DNA of 64,000 nt from the NCBI GenBank assembly GCA_037833965.1, contig AP031353.1:19346501-19410500 (forward strand), in the 5' to 3' direction. The number at the start of each line of letters is the position of its first letter. Position 1 is the stretch's first letter. The notes beneath the pieces were generated by a model. That model was not told the origin of the DNA. It did not search any database and worked only from the letters and a program-made list of their open reading frames with translations. Positions 46,701 through 56,944 of this stretch are shown piece after piece. The DNA is from Marchantia polymorpha subsp. ruderalis. Taxonomy: Eukaryota > Streptophyta > Marchantiopsida > Marchantiales > Marchantiaceae. The translations under genes were made by a program, and so were the position numbers.

Positions 46701-47050
46701 AGCACGAAATAGAAGCAGGTGCTCTGTACTCGTACTATCTTCTAAGAGACATACATTTCTGAGTATGGAATCAGGTGCTGGTGTTTAGGATCCATTGGCC
46801 TTGGGATCCTTATGAGTTCATGAGCCTTATCTTCCCTGATAATTAAAAAATTAGAAAATATCGATGAACGAGAAGACACGAGTTAACGGTTGCCGCGAAA
46901 CCACATGAGTCAGATGCACGTTCATATCGTCCAACTACAAGCCCAGAATCTCCGTGGGGTTCTCACACTCGGCGGAGACTTTATAAAACTTGGCGGTACC
47001 CCATGGAATCCCACAAAGACTACTTCAAGGGATCTACTGACAGGATGTAA
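43764..47050. other. AT-rich interval then mixed DNA, no supported gene
   Basis: AT-rich to about 45.8 kb, with short ORFs. At 45796-46311 (+) a frame of 171 codons is open but begins with TTG and has no recognisable domain. A 20-bp tandem repeat at 44121-44160 is listed separately. Confidence 0.4.
44121..44160. repeat. 20-bp unit, two tandem copies
   Basis: TTTTGCACGCGAAACATAAA is followed directly by TTTTGCACGCGAAACATATT; the copies match at 18 of 20 positions. Confidence 0.85.
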
Positions 47051-47563
47051 GGGCTGAAAGAAGAGGACATTTCAGAAAAGATGAGTTCCGTCATCCAGAG
47101 ATTCCCGCTCATCTACTCACTCTTAATGCACATGGGCATTACTCTCAATCTTCAGGCTCGTCAGAAGCTTTCTTCGGTCAACTTCCCCTTGCAGTAAGAA
47201 ACGATTCGAGAGTGGATGTCTTTTACTACTTCATCGATGTCTCGAGTGGATGAAGTTGTAAGTGTCGAACTTCTACTGCAGAAGTCCGACAGCGATGCTA
47301 GCATGATGATGCAGCCCCTGGAATCTGGACCTAGCCTCTCCGGGTGTTTTATTGACCTGTTGAACACAGAGTGCTTGACACGTACGCACTTGTGGGACCT
47401 ACTGAAAGAATACATTAAGGCTCATGCCATTTGTACGGTGATTCCACCTATTGTTTGCGATTCTGCAATACTCAAGAGTAATCTGATTGCATCATTTAAA
47501 GAAGAGTCCGTGGACGTTCATTCAACAAGTATTTGCATAATCTTTGAATGCTGGATTTTATAG
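47051..47563 (+). pseudogene. Possible mTERF-like fragment, weak
   Basis: From 47051 the frame reads GLKEEDISEKMSSVIQRFPL and continues to a TAA at 47195. The same frame then resumes at ATG 47216 for 115 codons. G-L-x-x-E-D-I followed by a V-I-x-R-F-P motif recalls the mTERF repeat of plant organelle proteins (helix, then R-x-P-x-L). A good splice donor, CA-GTAAGA, overlaps the TAA, so the first part could instead be an exon. The match covers about one repeat, and a TAA lies directly before it. I rate this as suggestive only. Confidence 0.2.
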
Positions 47564-48440
47564 TGAATCAACCCCACGCAATCACTCTCCAATACGGAGA
47601 GTCCAAGTGCTCTGACAAAATTCAAGCCGGGATGTTGTATGAACGAGAAATTTTTCTCCGTAAATTTCCAAATATATGAACTGAATGTCTACTTCCTTCT
47701 AGGTTTCAACACGATCCATAACCTGTACTGGGAGTTATCCTCGACTCTCAATCAGCGGTAACGAATGAGTTCACAACAGGACAACCTGATGCAGTTCAAC
47801 AGAAAAGATGCAGATTCCAGAGCCAATAATCCAAAGCATGACTTGTACTCATCTTTCTGCGTGATTACAGTGGCCTGACGCTCAACTAGGTGTGTAGAGT
47901 ACATCTTAAATGATTGCTGGTCGAGCTAAAGTCATTTTATCCCGTAGTTGTTGAAAGAGAGGAGAGCTATTGCTTGGAGTTTCAGTTCCTGGGACTCTTT
48001 TGCACAACGTAGGGTCATCCTCCTTGAAAATCCTCTCCCTTACGAGAAGTCTACTTTGCAGCTTGGCATTACATTCTTGAGCATCATGAGAACACAAACA
48101 GGACAAGTGACACTCAGCAGTTCTACTGATCGGGTGGGCGCCACTGATCTGTATTATCCTACACTTTGCGTAGATTTCAGGTATATGCATTTGCAATCCC
48201 GAGGTGTTGCTCAACTAACTCAACGGATTCATTGTCAACATAAAATGTCCAAATTTGTTGAGCAGGAGTTTCTTCGGTTGTTCTCGCGAGAAGACGTTTG
48301 GGCTCCCTCTACGTAGACCCTCCTCACATGCTACGCTCACTGCTTTCAAGAACCGATTCATGAAAACATGCACGAGACCGTAGAGCTCGAGCTCTCATCG
48401 CCACCTGAGGACGTAATCCACAACTCTTGGCCTTCTCATC
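47564..48440. other. No gene recognised
   Basis: Overlapping ORFs at 47948-48316 (+) and 47906-48214 (-) have no recognisable domain. Confidence 0.4.
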
Positions 48441-50660
48441 ATCTTCCATGCTTTAGACCAACTAGGCTGGGAGTTGAACCACTAACCTACACTATAATCC
48501 AATCAGATAGTTCCCTCTCTAGCGGAGGGAAATGATTGCATCCAAGTACACTCTGAGGAGATGCCACTAGGTTTCAAAAGCTTGGAGTCCACTTTTCTAC
48601 CTAGACACATGGAAAATGTTATTCGAAATTCAGACCTGACTCCGCCTACGGCTTCAACATGGAGTTGCCGGTTGCATTATTCTCCAACTGACTCATCTCC
48701 CACAGAACCTTCGTCTGCAAGTCGGCTATTTAGCTGACAGGACACATGAACGTGGTATGGCCAAATGTATTATTCTCTTACTGACTCTCTCATTGATAGA
48801 CTTCGTAGTCCCTTGCAGTCGGATTCGAAAACTGACACGCATGACGTGAACATGGAGTGCTCAAATGCTGTCATCAGGGGACTGCCCTTTGGGATGTACA
48901 AAGGGATAGCCTTCAAGCTCGAGGCCCCATCAGTAAGAGATGGACATATTATGCACATGGGGAAAACTTTGTACGACCTTCGGATTAGAGCTCGAAGCCG
49001 CAGTCTCGCCCACGCGAAAGATAAGCTCACAGCCGGATAAACAGCTTAACAGCTTAACAGCTACTGAAGACAAACATGGAACATGCTGGTATATTTATAC
49101 TAATTGTAGTCGGCTTTACAAATGCGCAATTGATAGATATCATCTCTTATGAGAACGTGCAGTGTAATTCCGTGTTTGACATGTTATCAGCTCATGAGAG
49201 GCTACAGTTAGAATCTTCTCGATTTTGCCTAATGAGGCCATTCCCATTCCATGTACAAAAACAGGCTTAGTGTTCAGGAGCCTCTGTCTAAATCCATCGC
49301 AACGTTGACAGGCAGATCTTCAATTGGATATTCAGTAGTTCTCACAAAACACATCGCAGCAACAACCCAGGGCTTCATCCACATCTCATAAAACTTGGTT
49401 AGTCTGGCAGGGCTCCTGACTTTGGTTCGCTTCAGCAAAGACTCCGGCAAACGATGGTTGCCAGCTCTCCATTTATTCTACGAAGTCAAAGCCTGTGATT
49501 TAGCAGATAACAGCAGAAAAACATAACTCGTTTGCTGGACTTTAAGGCTTGTCTTAACGTTCAAGATCCTTAGGTCTATGGGCCTTTCTTAGCATAGCAC
49601 AGGATGCCATCCTGTGCTTAGAAATGCCCATAGACCTCATCTAGAGGATTGGGATACGTACTGAACCTACGAATTATACTGAACAAGTCATGGTGCAATC
49701 TGACTGTTAAAGTTGCAACAAATGTTGGGTTAGGAGAGGAACCAAGATCGAACCAGCTCCATTTTGGCATTCAAACCTGCCAACTGAACTACAAATTAAT
49801 GAAGTTAGATGTCCAAATTTCCCGACCCGTGGACCAAACGTTCCTGTAAGATATGGACTCATCATGTATACAACTTGTGTTTCAAATGGACAACGTGGAC
49901 CGCGGAGACAAGGATTGAACTCCAAACCACGATAAGAAGTCTGTAGCCAGAGCGAAAAAGCAAGTGATCATCTCTAGGCACAGAAGACAAGCGACTAAAC
50001 ATTGAGTATATTCATTCGTGATTCTCTAAAACTATGTGATGCAGTTCAGCGCTTGTGTACAGAAAGCAGAGATTAGGTCTATGGAGACCAACTCTCATAT
50101 GCGACCTGCGACGGTAAACAACACAGTCAAACTGAATGGTCGTTGTCTGTTGCATGGTGCAAACCGTTTGACCTTCGATTAAGCTTAGAGAGCGGTGCTA
50201 AGCTTATCAATAAAGGAAGCGCAATGTCAACAAGTCAGTCCAAACAAAAGGTAAAGAAAATCGTCGTCTTGTGTTTTGTGGGACACGGACAGTTCGACCT
50301 CGCTCGTCAAAAGCATCAGGCTCTACCGATGGATTAGTCAGATACCTACTTGAGGAGACAGAATTTGAGCAACTGAGGGACCAAGATCGAACCACTAAGC
50401 TATGAAGCTATCGAACTGTGCAAGCATGGACGAAGAGGCTACAGATAACAGCGCAGCCGGCTTGTGACCTTGTATCCACAATCTAGACGATAGAATGGAT
50501 AGGGCAGGGACCCTTCGAGTAGTCGTCGTGGCACTAGTTGTGTCAGTTCTTTCGGTGTGTACAGCGACACCTCAGAGAGAGAATCTTTCTGCTGAACCCC
50601 CGCCTTTAAGGGACCGAAGTGGTATCACTTTCTGAGTTCCGAAATCGAACAATGGTCTGC
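48440..50660 (-). repeat. Cluster of tRNA-derived, SINE-like sequences
   Basis: On the minus strand, B-box-like sequences (consensus GGTTCRANYCC) recur: GTTAGTGGTTCAACTCCCAG (near 48475), GAGCTGGTTCGATCTTGGTT (near 49745), GGAGTTCAATCCTTGTCTCC (near 49912), GCTTAGTGGTTCGATCTTGG (near 50390) and TTGTTCGATTTCGGAAC (near 50645). The 49745 copy also has a good A box, TAGTTCAGTTGGCAGG, at tRNA spacing (about 37 nt). The 49745 and 50390 copies share TGGTTCGATCTTGGT exactly. Repeated degenerate tRNA heads in one orientation are what tRNA-derived SINEs leave. None folds as an intact tRNA, and the tails and ends are not defined. Confidence 0.5.
49571..49636. repeat. Long foldback, about 30-bp arms
   Basis: AGGTCTATGGGC at the left end pairs with GCCCATAGACCT at the right end (49571-49636). 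The inner arms pair through TTTCT/AGAAA to CACAGGATG-c-CATCCTGTG at the centre, with one mismatch and small bulges. It lies in the SINE-like cluster. Confidence 0.85.
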
Positions 50661-53600
50661 ATGAAGCTTCTTTCTCCTTTTGTTCAATGATCGCAGAACA
50701 GCAACCGCTTCACATTGACAGGAAAGGAATCAAAGCTTTTCTTCAGTGGCTCCATCTTTTCAGATCTAAGCTGATACATAATCACGTTGCGTGGAGCTTT
50801 AGTTTTTCTGATTTTCATTCACCATCATCATTACAAGAGGACAGAAAGCGAGCTCAGAGAGGTGAAAGGAATGCAGTTCGATACTACTCGAACGCGAGGG
50901 GACGAAAAATTCGATAATCCAATGCAGAATAAAAGTGGTAATCCAAGCTATCAGACTGCTCCGGAGACACCAGAAGTAATCTGAAGCTATTTCCTACTTC
51001 CTCATCAGGCTCCAGACTGCCAGGCGATTGTAAACCTGACAATCCAAGACTTATCTCATGGTCGAGATTGTCCAATTACTGTACTTCAGACAGATGAGTA
51101 GGAGAGACCTTAATATATGAAATCAGCGAAAGAACCTTCTTGGTGCTTCAGGTGGTAAATTTGGTACTGGTATCAACTCCATTTCTTCCATACAGAGGTT
51201 TATAAGAGGTTTTGTGAGCTGATTCATAACCGGTGGACAGACTACTCTCTGTCAGATGCCTTTCAGTTGTCAAAGATGTGGACTGTGAAGACGCTACAAG
51301 CATCATCTAAGGTTCGCTCCGACATTTGAATCTAGACTCGTCATTGCGGTGTGGGAAGTACAATCCACCTACTTTTTACAGCAAGTTCCTAGAGGACTGC
51401 CGGATCAATCGAAATCCATGGCGCGTGACCTTTCACATTAGATTCTTTTCTATCAGATTGCACAAAAAGCACTCGAGCAGAGAGGCTAGATACGTCCAAC
51501 GATTGTATTCTCGCTGTTGCGACGGTCGTAACCAGTAGAATGTAATCTGAGGAATCTGAATTTTGCCCACTCTCGTAGGGACAAGTGTTCAACGACCATA
51601 CTATGTGTAGTCATTTGCCTTTGCTACGGCCCTGACGTTGGAAGTTCAAGTGTCCAGAAGAATCCAGAACCCAGCAAAGTGACGGTTCTTTCGCAAAGGT
51701 CTCAGCAGGGGGAATCTACAGGAGCACTTTTCGCAATCGCTTTCTGTGTAGACATCTTTCTGCCCTGCCATACGTACGAGTGATAGTGAATAAACGAAGT
51801 AGTAGATGAAGGAGGTCTATGAGTCACATCGATCTGAGTCCACTAAGGCTAGAAGTCTCATGTCCTTATTAAAACAATCTCGTTGGTAAGGATCTCAGAT
51901 GAATTTCGGCCTCAGTGTTCAAGGCAATGTCGGCAGTCATAAATGTTCGTTAGTTCGTTAAGAGAAGCCTAGCACGCATTGACGTGTTTATTCTTTCAAA
52001 GCCAACCTCGTAGGGACAAATCTTTCCCGGGTCCAATCTTCAGCACGAAATTGAATGGGCAATGAAGAATGCCTATTCTTGAGATGAGAACAAACAAATT
52101 AAATTATACAAACCACAGCCGACATCTTGATGAAGCTGTTACTCCATGAAACTGCAATATGCAACCGACATTACCAATCAACGTATTTAATCCTCTGATC
52201 GTAGGCCCGGACATGGCAGCCGAGTTCATGGTAAATTGAGGATCGGACAAATTTCTGACTGGTGGAGTAAATTGACGACGCCAAGGAAGCGATCGAGGCT
52301 TGCTTTTATGAATGCATTAGCATCAAAAGAACTAAGAGTTATTGCATGAATACGAGAAAGCTCGCCGACAGGACACTGAAGTGACAGTTTTCTCGTGGAA
52401 AAAGAAAAAAACGATCAACTGCATGCAGCCGACAGAGCACACTCAGGAGAGTGTTTGTTGATGTTGCATATGTGCTTCATAAAACTCCGATACTCCAGTC
52501 AAACTTCCATATCAACCAGAGAATGTGACTCACTTTTTGACCCTTGCTTGATGAAGAAAGTCAAGGATTTGTTTCTGTGGGATAATTTTGTCAAAGCATG
52601 TACCGCCAACACTTCACCTCCACTGACAGCTTCCTTTTTAGGTAGGGAAGTGCAGGCGCATCATCCTTTGTCCTCCCGCGTGGGATGATGTGCCTACTCT
52701 TCCATCTTGACAATATCCATGGTCCGGACGAGTAACAGTAAAAAACAAATATTCAACAACTCACACACATATGTCTCTGTTGGTCAATATTGAGCTTGTG
52801 TGGTGATAGCAGTGGATACTAATTAACTAAGGAGAACTAACGAGTTTGCAGTTTAATAAATGTGCACGTTACCTAGACCTCTCTGACTGAAAGTGATGGT
52901 GTCACTCTGGAATTACTCTTCCGGAGAGAAAAACAGGTGAACACTCCACAGACTAATGATGAGAGCTGATGAGAGCGAAATACTATGTGACTTCAGCAAT
53001 CCTGGAGGCAGAGTGTCACATCGATGGACGCCTTGCATAAGTCTAAGAGGGTGGTTCAATGACATGCACATGGTCAAGCAGTTTAGTTTGCCGAGAAATG
53101 AAATACCATACATGACTTTGATTCTTGCCCTCCCAAGTAGAGACCAACAGTGAACTATCGGAATCACCAGACAGTTGCTCGAAAGCTCACCAAAAAGCTT
53201 ATGCTACGGGAAAGTATCTATAGCGAGTAAAGACTCCAGGTTTTTGTCACCCTAACAGGAAGAGGAATGACAGGTTTTGATGTCATCAAAAGGGACCGAA
53301 GGAGCTATTCGACCAAAGCGTTCTTACACACGATTCCAACGTAAAGGAAAACCGACCTCTTGCACACCAGCACCAGGGACTTATCATCGAACGAAGATGA
53401 CGAAGCTAAGCCACCTGCAGCAGTACTCCAGATGACTGCTCAAGCCTTTTTTGATAAATGCACACCTACCTATAACTTTAACGGACCAAATGATATAGCA
53501 ATCGCTCACAGACGATCTCATCACAACTCCACGAGGGAAGTTGTCTGACTAAGATATTAATAGATTACAGAGTGGTCAACATTCTGAAAGTCGGACCAGT

Positions 53601-55056
53601 AGAACTTTCAAAGGCCAGATCTCTCACGAGACCTATATTTGAGCCTTACGTATGGAAATATGAAAGTAACCTCAAGTGCATTCACGATCAACGAATTACG
53701 AGGTCGCGGAGAAATCACGGAGCGCATTAAATCAAGTAACCTGTCGGAACGAGGTTATCAAGCTTTGTCACGATTCTCCGTTGATTCTATGTACCAACAA
53801 CGCATGGCACCAGACTTTGTAGGTATTAGTAGCCAAACATTAGACTATCGGGAGGCCGCATTATCAAAGACGGCACTTAGCAGTTGCAAGTGGTGTGACC
53901 CAAAAAGTGCCTTGTTCAGGCTACCTCCTACTTGCTTGTACCATTTCGATGATGTATTTCTGATATAGCAGAAGAGTTTCTTTCAGCTCATGAGACCACT
54001 TCTATCTAACAGAGCTGATTAACCGCACCAAACGAACATGCAATTCATGATTTTAAGTTACCTGCAAGTAATCTTTGTTGATCTGTATCAATATAATGCT
54101 TACGCGATATGCATGGTCAAGCTCCTGAGGAAAAATATCCTTTCGATTTTAAGTATTAAGTATAACACTCCAAATGATGAGAACTACACTCGTTAAACAC
54201 TTTTGGCTCTTACAACATGCCACCTAATCCATGTAAAGATTTAACAAAGCAGTGTGTGGTCCTGATATGAACAGGTACACGCTATCACGGCAGAGCAAGC
54301 TCTTGCACAAGCTAGCTTGTAACTTCGTTCGAGGTGACATCGTCTTATTTGCCATCCCATGCAAGTATGATCTGTTGTTCACCTGACAGTGAGCTGACAT
54401 ATGGCTAAGGTGAGGACTTGTTTGGTCTCTTCAGAAGTACTTGACGGCCAGGAAATTTGTTCTTCTTGCCGTTCTTTATAGGGACCACCGTTCAACTACC
54501 TCCATGCTATTTGATGTCCTTTGAGCACATTTAAGGATAAAGATCAGTATCTGGCTTCTCTTAAATCCTTGTAAAAGCCTCCGCAAGGTATGCCTGGTGA
54601 TGCAAGTTTGCTCAAACTGGCCTCGGAGGAGCAAAGCATGATGGAGACAATAGAACCTTACAGATTCTAGAACGGGCAACGTCAAAACGTACAAAACAAT
54701 GTGAGAAATATGTAGATCGAAGTACTTTGTTTTGGGTCAGATATCTTCAGATATTTGCACAAAATCCGGGTTGTTCGACCTTTTCTTCCATGATTTGTGG
54801 ATGATGGTTGAACTTTAGACCCGATGTCGAAGCAGCTACAGTAGCTCGTTGCTTGGGCATTACTAAATGCGGAATAAATGCGGAATACTCTAAACCCCTA
54901 TGATTCCATGAAGATTCTACTGATCTCAAATCTTGTGACTGACTGCAAACAAGATTAGCATGATTTTCTAGAAATATCCCTCTAGAAACTCCCACTGTAT
55001 ATTCGTTCAGTAAGAGGAGCCTTGGAATCTGATTAAGTTCTTTTCTAATTCCCTCT
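50661..55056. other. No supported gene
   Basis: Many short ORFs on both strands, the longest recognisable as open frames being 52395-52688 (+), 53360-53548 (+) and 53639-53968 (+). None shows a domain. A weak inverted repeat (GGCGCATCATCC / GGATGATGTGCC) lies at about 52648-52693. Confidence 0.45.
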
Positions 55057-55061
55057 TAAAA

Positions 55062-55301
55062 TGTTAGATAATTCAAGTCGAACATTAACTCTGGTTATTT
55101 TAACCTGGGTTTAGGGTTTTGCCTAGGTTTAGGGTTTTCTGTTTACATCTATATGGATGTCATAGTTTGCCTCAAAAAAAACTTTAGGTTTTAGGGTGAC
55201 TCGGCTGGATGTAGTCCAGCCGAATCATGTACATGTGTTCATAATCAAGTATATATCGTGTAGTGTTTTTTTTATTTTATTTATCGTTTATTTATTTTAC
55301 A
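55062..55301 (+). repeat. 5' LTR of copia element
   Basis: Starts TGTTAGATAATTCAAGTCGA and ends TTTTACA. It contains the shared core GCCTAGGTTTAGGGTTTT. Directly after it, ATTGGCACCTTAG is a plausible degraded primer-binding site (copia usually has TGGTATCAGAGC). A 12-bp near-perfect hairpin (55198-55226) lies inside. Confidence 0.75.
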
Positions 55302-56533
55302 ATTGGCACCTTAGTCAAGTTTCTTTTGCATTCGTAATTTAGAATTTCATGGAGCGGCAGAATGTGGAAATACAACTGTAGTATCTGCTCGCTTGTAAGA
55401 TTCAAGAAAACTCGTAGAAGAAAATTTGATTTTGATTCTAGCATGTAGAAAAGAGCTGAAAGCGACTGAATTGCGTCAATCTCTTTAACACGATGAGTCT
55501 CTGTTTTTTATACATGATATGCTCATTTTAAGTAAGAATTAATTTTATATTGACAGATGCAAAATTCAACTGAAGTTTGTATTCAAAACAAAGAATTTGA
55601 TTAATCTTAGAATATATTGTATATGGATGAACATAGGAATTTGAAGAATTAAAGATTATGGTTGAATCAACGCAAGTATGTTAAAAGATTGTTTTATATG
55701 TTTATAATGAAAGACTTCAAAGAAGCATAAATCCTTTTGGTAACACATTTTGAATTTTTGCAGCATGTTAAATTGATATCATTGGATAGAAAAAAATGTA
55801 ATCATTTTTTTATGACAAAGTTGTGGACAAACTCATGTATTTGATGGTATGTCCAAAGCATGGACAGAGCTATGAATCTACTTGTCAAATCCATGAAATT
55901 TAGCTTGGAAAACAATGAATTGGATTACTTAATATTCTTTAGATGCCAAAGGAATATTAAGAAATATAGTAAATTATTTGATGATTTTTGAGACAATGTT
56001 AAATCCTTGCTATGCTACGTTGATGCTAACTATAGCATACAAAATCTAGACAAGAAGAAATTAACAATTGAAAATATATTTATATTTGATAATGTATGCA
56101 TTAGTTGAATAGCTTTTTTGCAAAAATGCATAATTTTGTTCATAATATAAGTTGAATATATAACTATGGCATATAACAGCAAAATAAGTTGCTTGATTTC
56201 TTAGGCTTGTCATTTAGATTGGATTGAAACAAGATTGTGATAGCCAAAATGTGTTACATTTTACTGCAAATCAAATGTTGGACAATAAGATGAAACTCAT
56301 TGATTTCAGATTTATTACAGATACAATTTCTAATAAAAATATTGAATCAATCAAGAATGACGATAAATTCAATATTGTTGATGTTTTGACCAAAGTTTTT
56401 TCTTTGAAAACTTTTAGCAAACATTGTATTAATAAGGAAATTTTGCATGAAGAGCACAAGTAAATTTTACTAAAATTTTTTGTCATCTCTATATATTCAT
56501 ACTCAATCATCTTTTGCACAAAGTATACTTAAT

Positions 56534-56561
56534 AACTTAATCATTTGCATATGATTAAGTT
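56534..56561. repeat. Perfect 11-bp hairpin, 6-nt loop
   Basis: AACTTAATCAT, TTGCAT, ATGATTAAGTT; it lies between the copia coding remnant and the 3' LTR. Confidence 0.8.
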
Positions 56562-56671
56562 ACACTTAACTCTAAGATAAGGAAGGATATATGTTACGTT
56601 TCCACCTTTGTTTTGGTGCAAAATTATTATATGGAATTTAGATTATCAAGTCTCCACTAACATGAGTTAAA

Positions 56672-56754
56672 GGAGAGATAACTCAAGTCAAAAGTTAACT
56701 CTATTTATTTCAACTTTGGGCTAGAATTTCGCCTAGGTTTAGGGTAATTTATTA

Positions 56755-56789
<35 letters not shown>

Positions 56790-56939
56790 TGGTCGAGACT
56801 GGCCTTGAATAATGTTTAAGGTTTTCAGCAAAACTTGTTGTTCCTGTGGACGTAGCCGAGCCAAGGCGAACTAGATATATGTCGACGTAGTATCTATCTC
56901 CTTGTGGTCTTTTTGTGTTTCTCGGTTCTCAATTTTACA
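56672..56939 (+). repeat. 3' LTR of copia element
   Basis: Starts near GGAGAGATAACTCAAGTCAA, matching the 5' LTR after its first bases, shares GCCTAGGTTTAGGG, and ends TTTTACA. An (AT)n expansion at about 56757-56786 distinguishes it from the 5' copy. The LTR pair is strongly diverged, implying an old insertion. Confidence 0.75.
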
Positions 56940-56944
56940 TAAAA

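Larger units (their letters stand above)
55062..56939 (+). mobile_element. Degenerate Ty1/copia element with both LTRs and TSD
   Basis: 5-bp TAAAA duplications (55057-55061 and 56940-56944) flank an 1878-bp element. Between the LTRs, plus-strand fragments follow copia order: WLNQRKYVKRL (reverse-transcriptase end), YLMVCPKHG, CYVDANYSIQNLDKKKLT (RNase H), then an open stretch 56224-56463 with DSQNVLHFTANQMLDNKMKL and DVLTKVFSLKTFSKH, ending HEEHK. Gag, protease and integrase are absent. Multiple stops and frameshifts show it is dead. It is internally deleted to less than half of a full copia length. Confidence 0.85.

Noticed and set aside
55107-55135. TTTAGGG units that look like interstitial telomere repeats
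   Set aside because: They lie inside the copia LTR and one is shared by both LTRs, so they are part of the element, not telomeric DNA.
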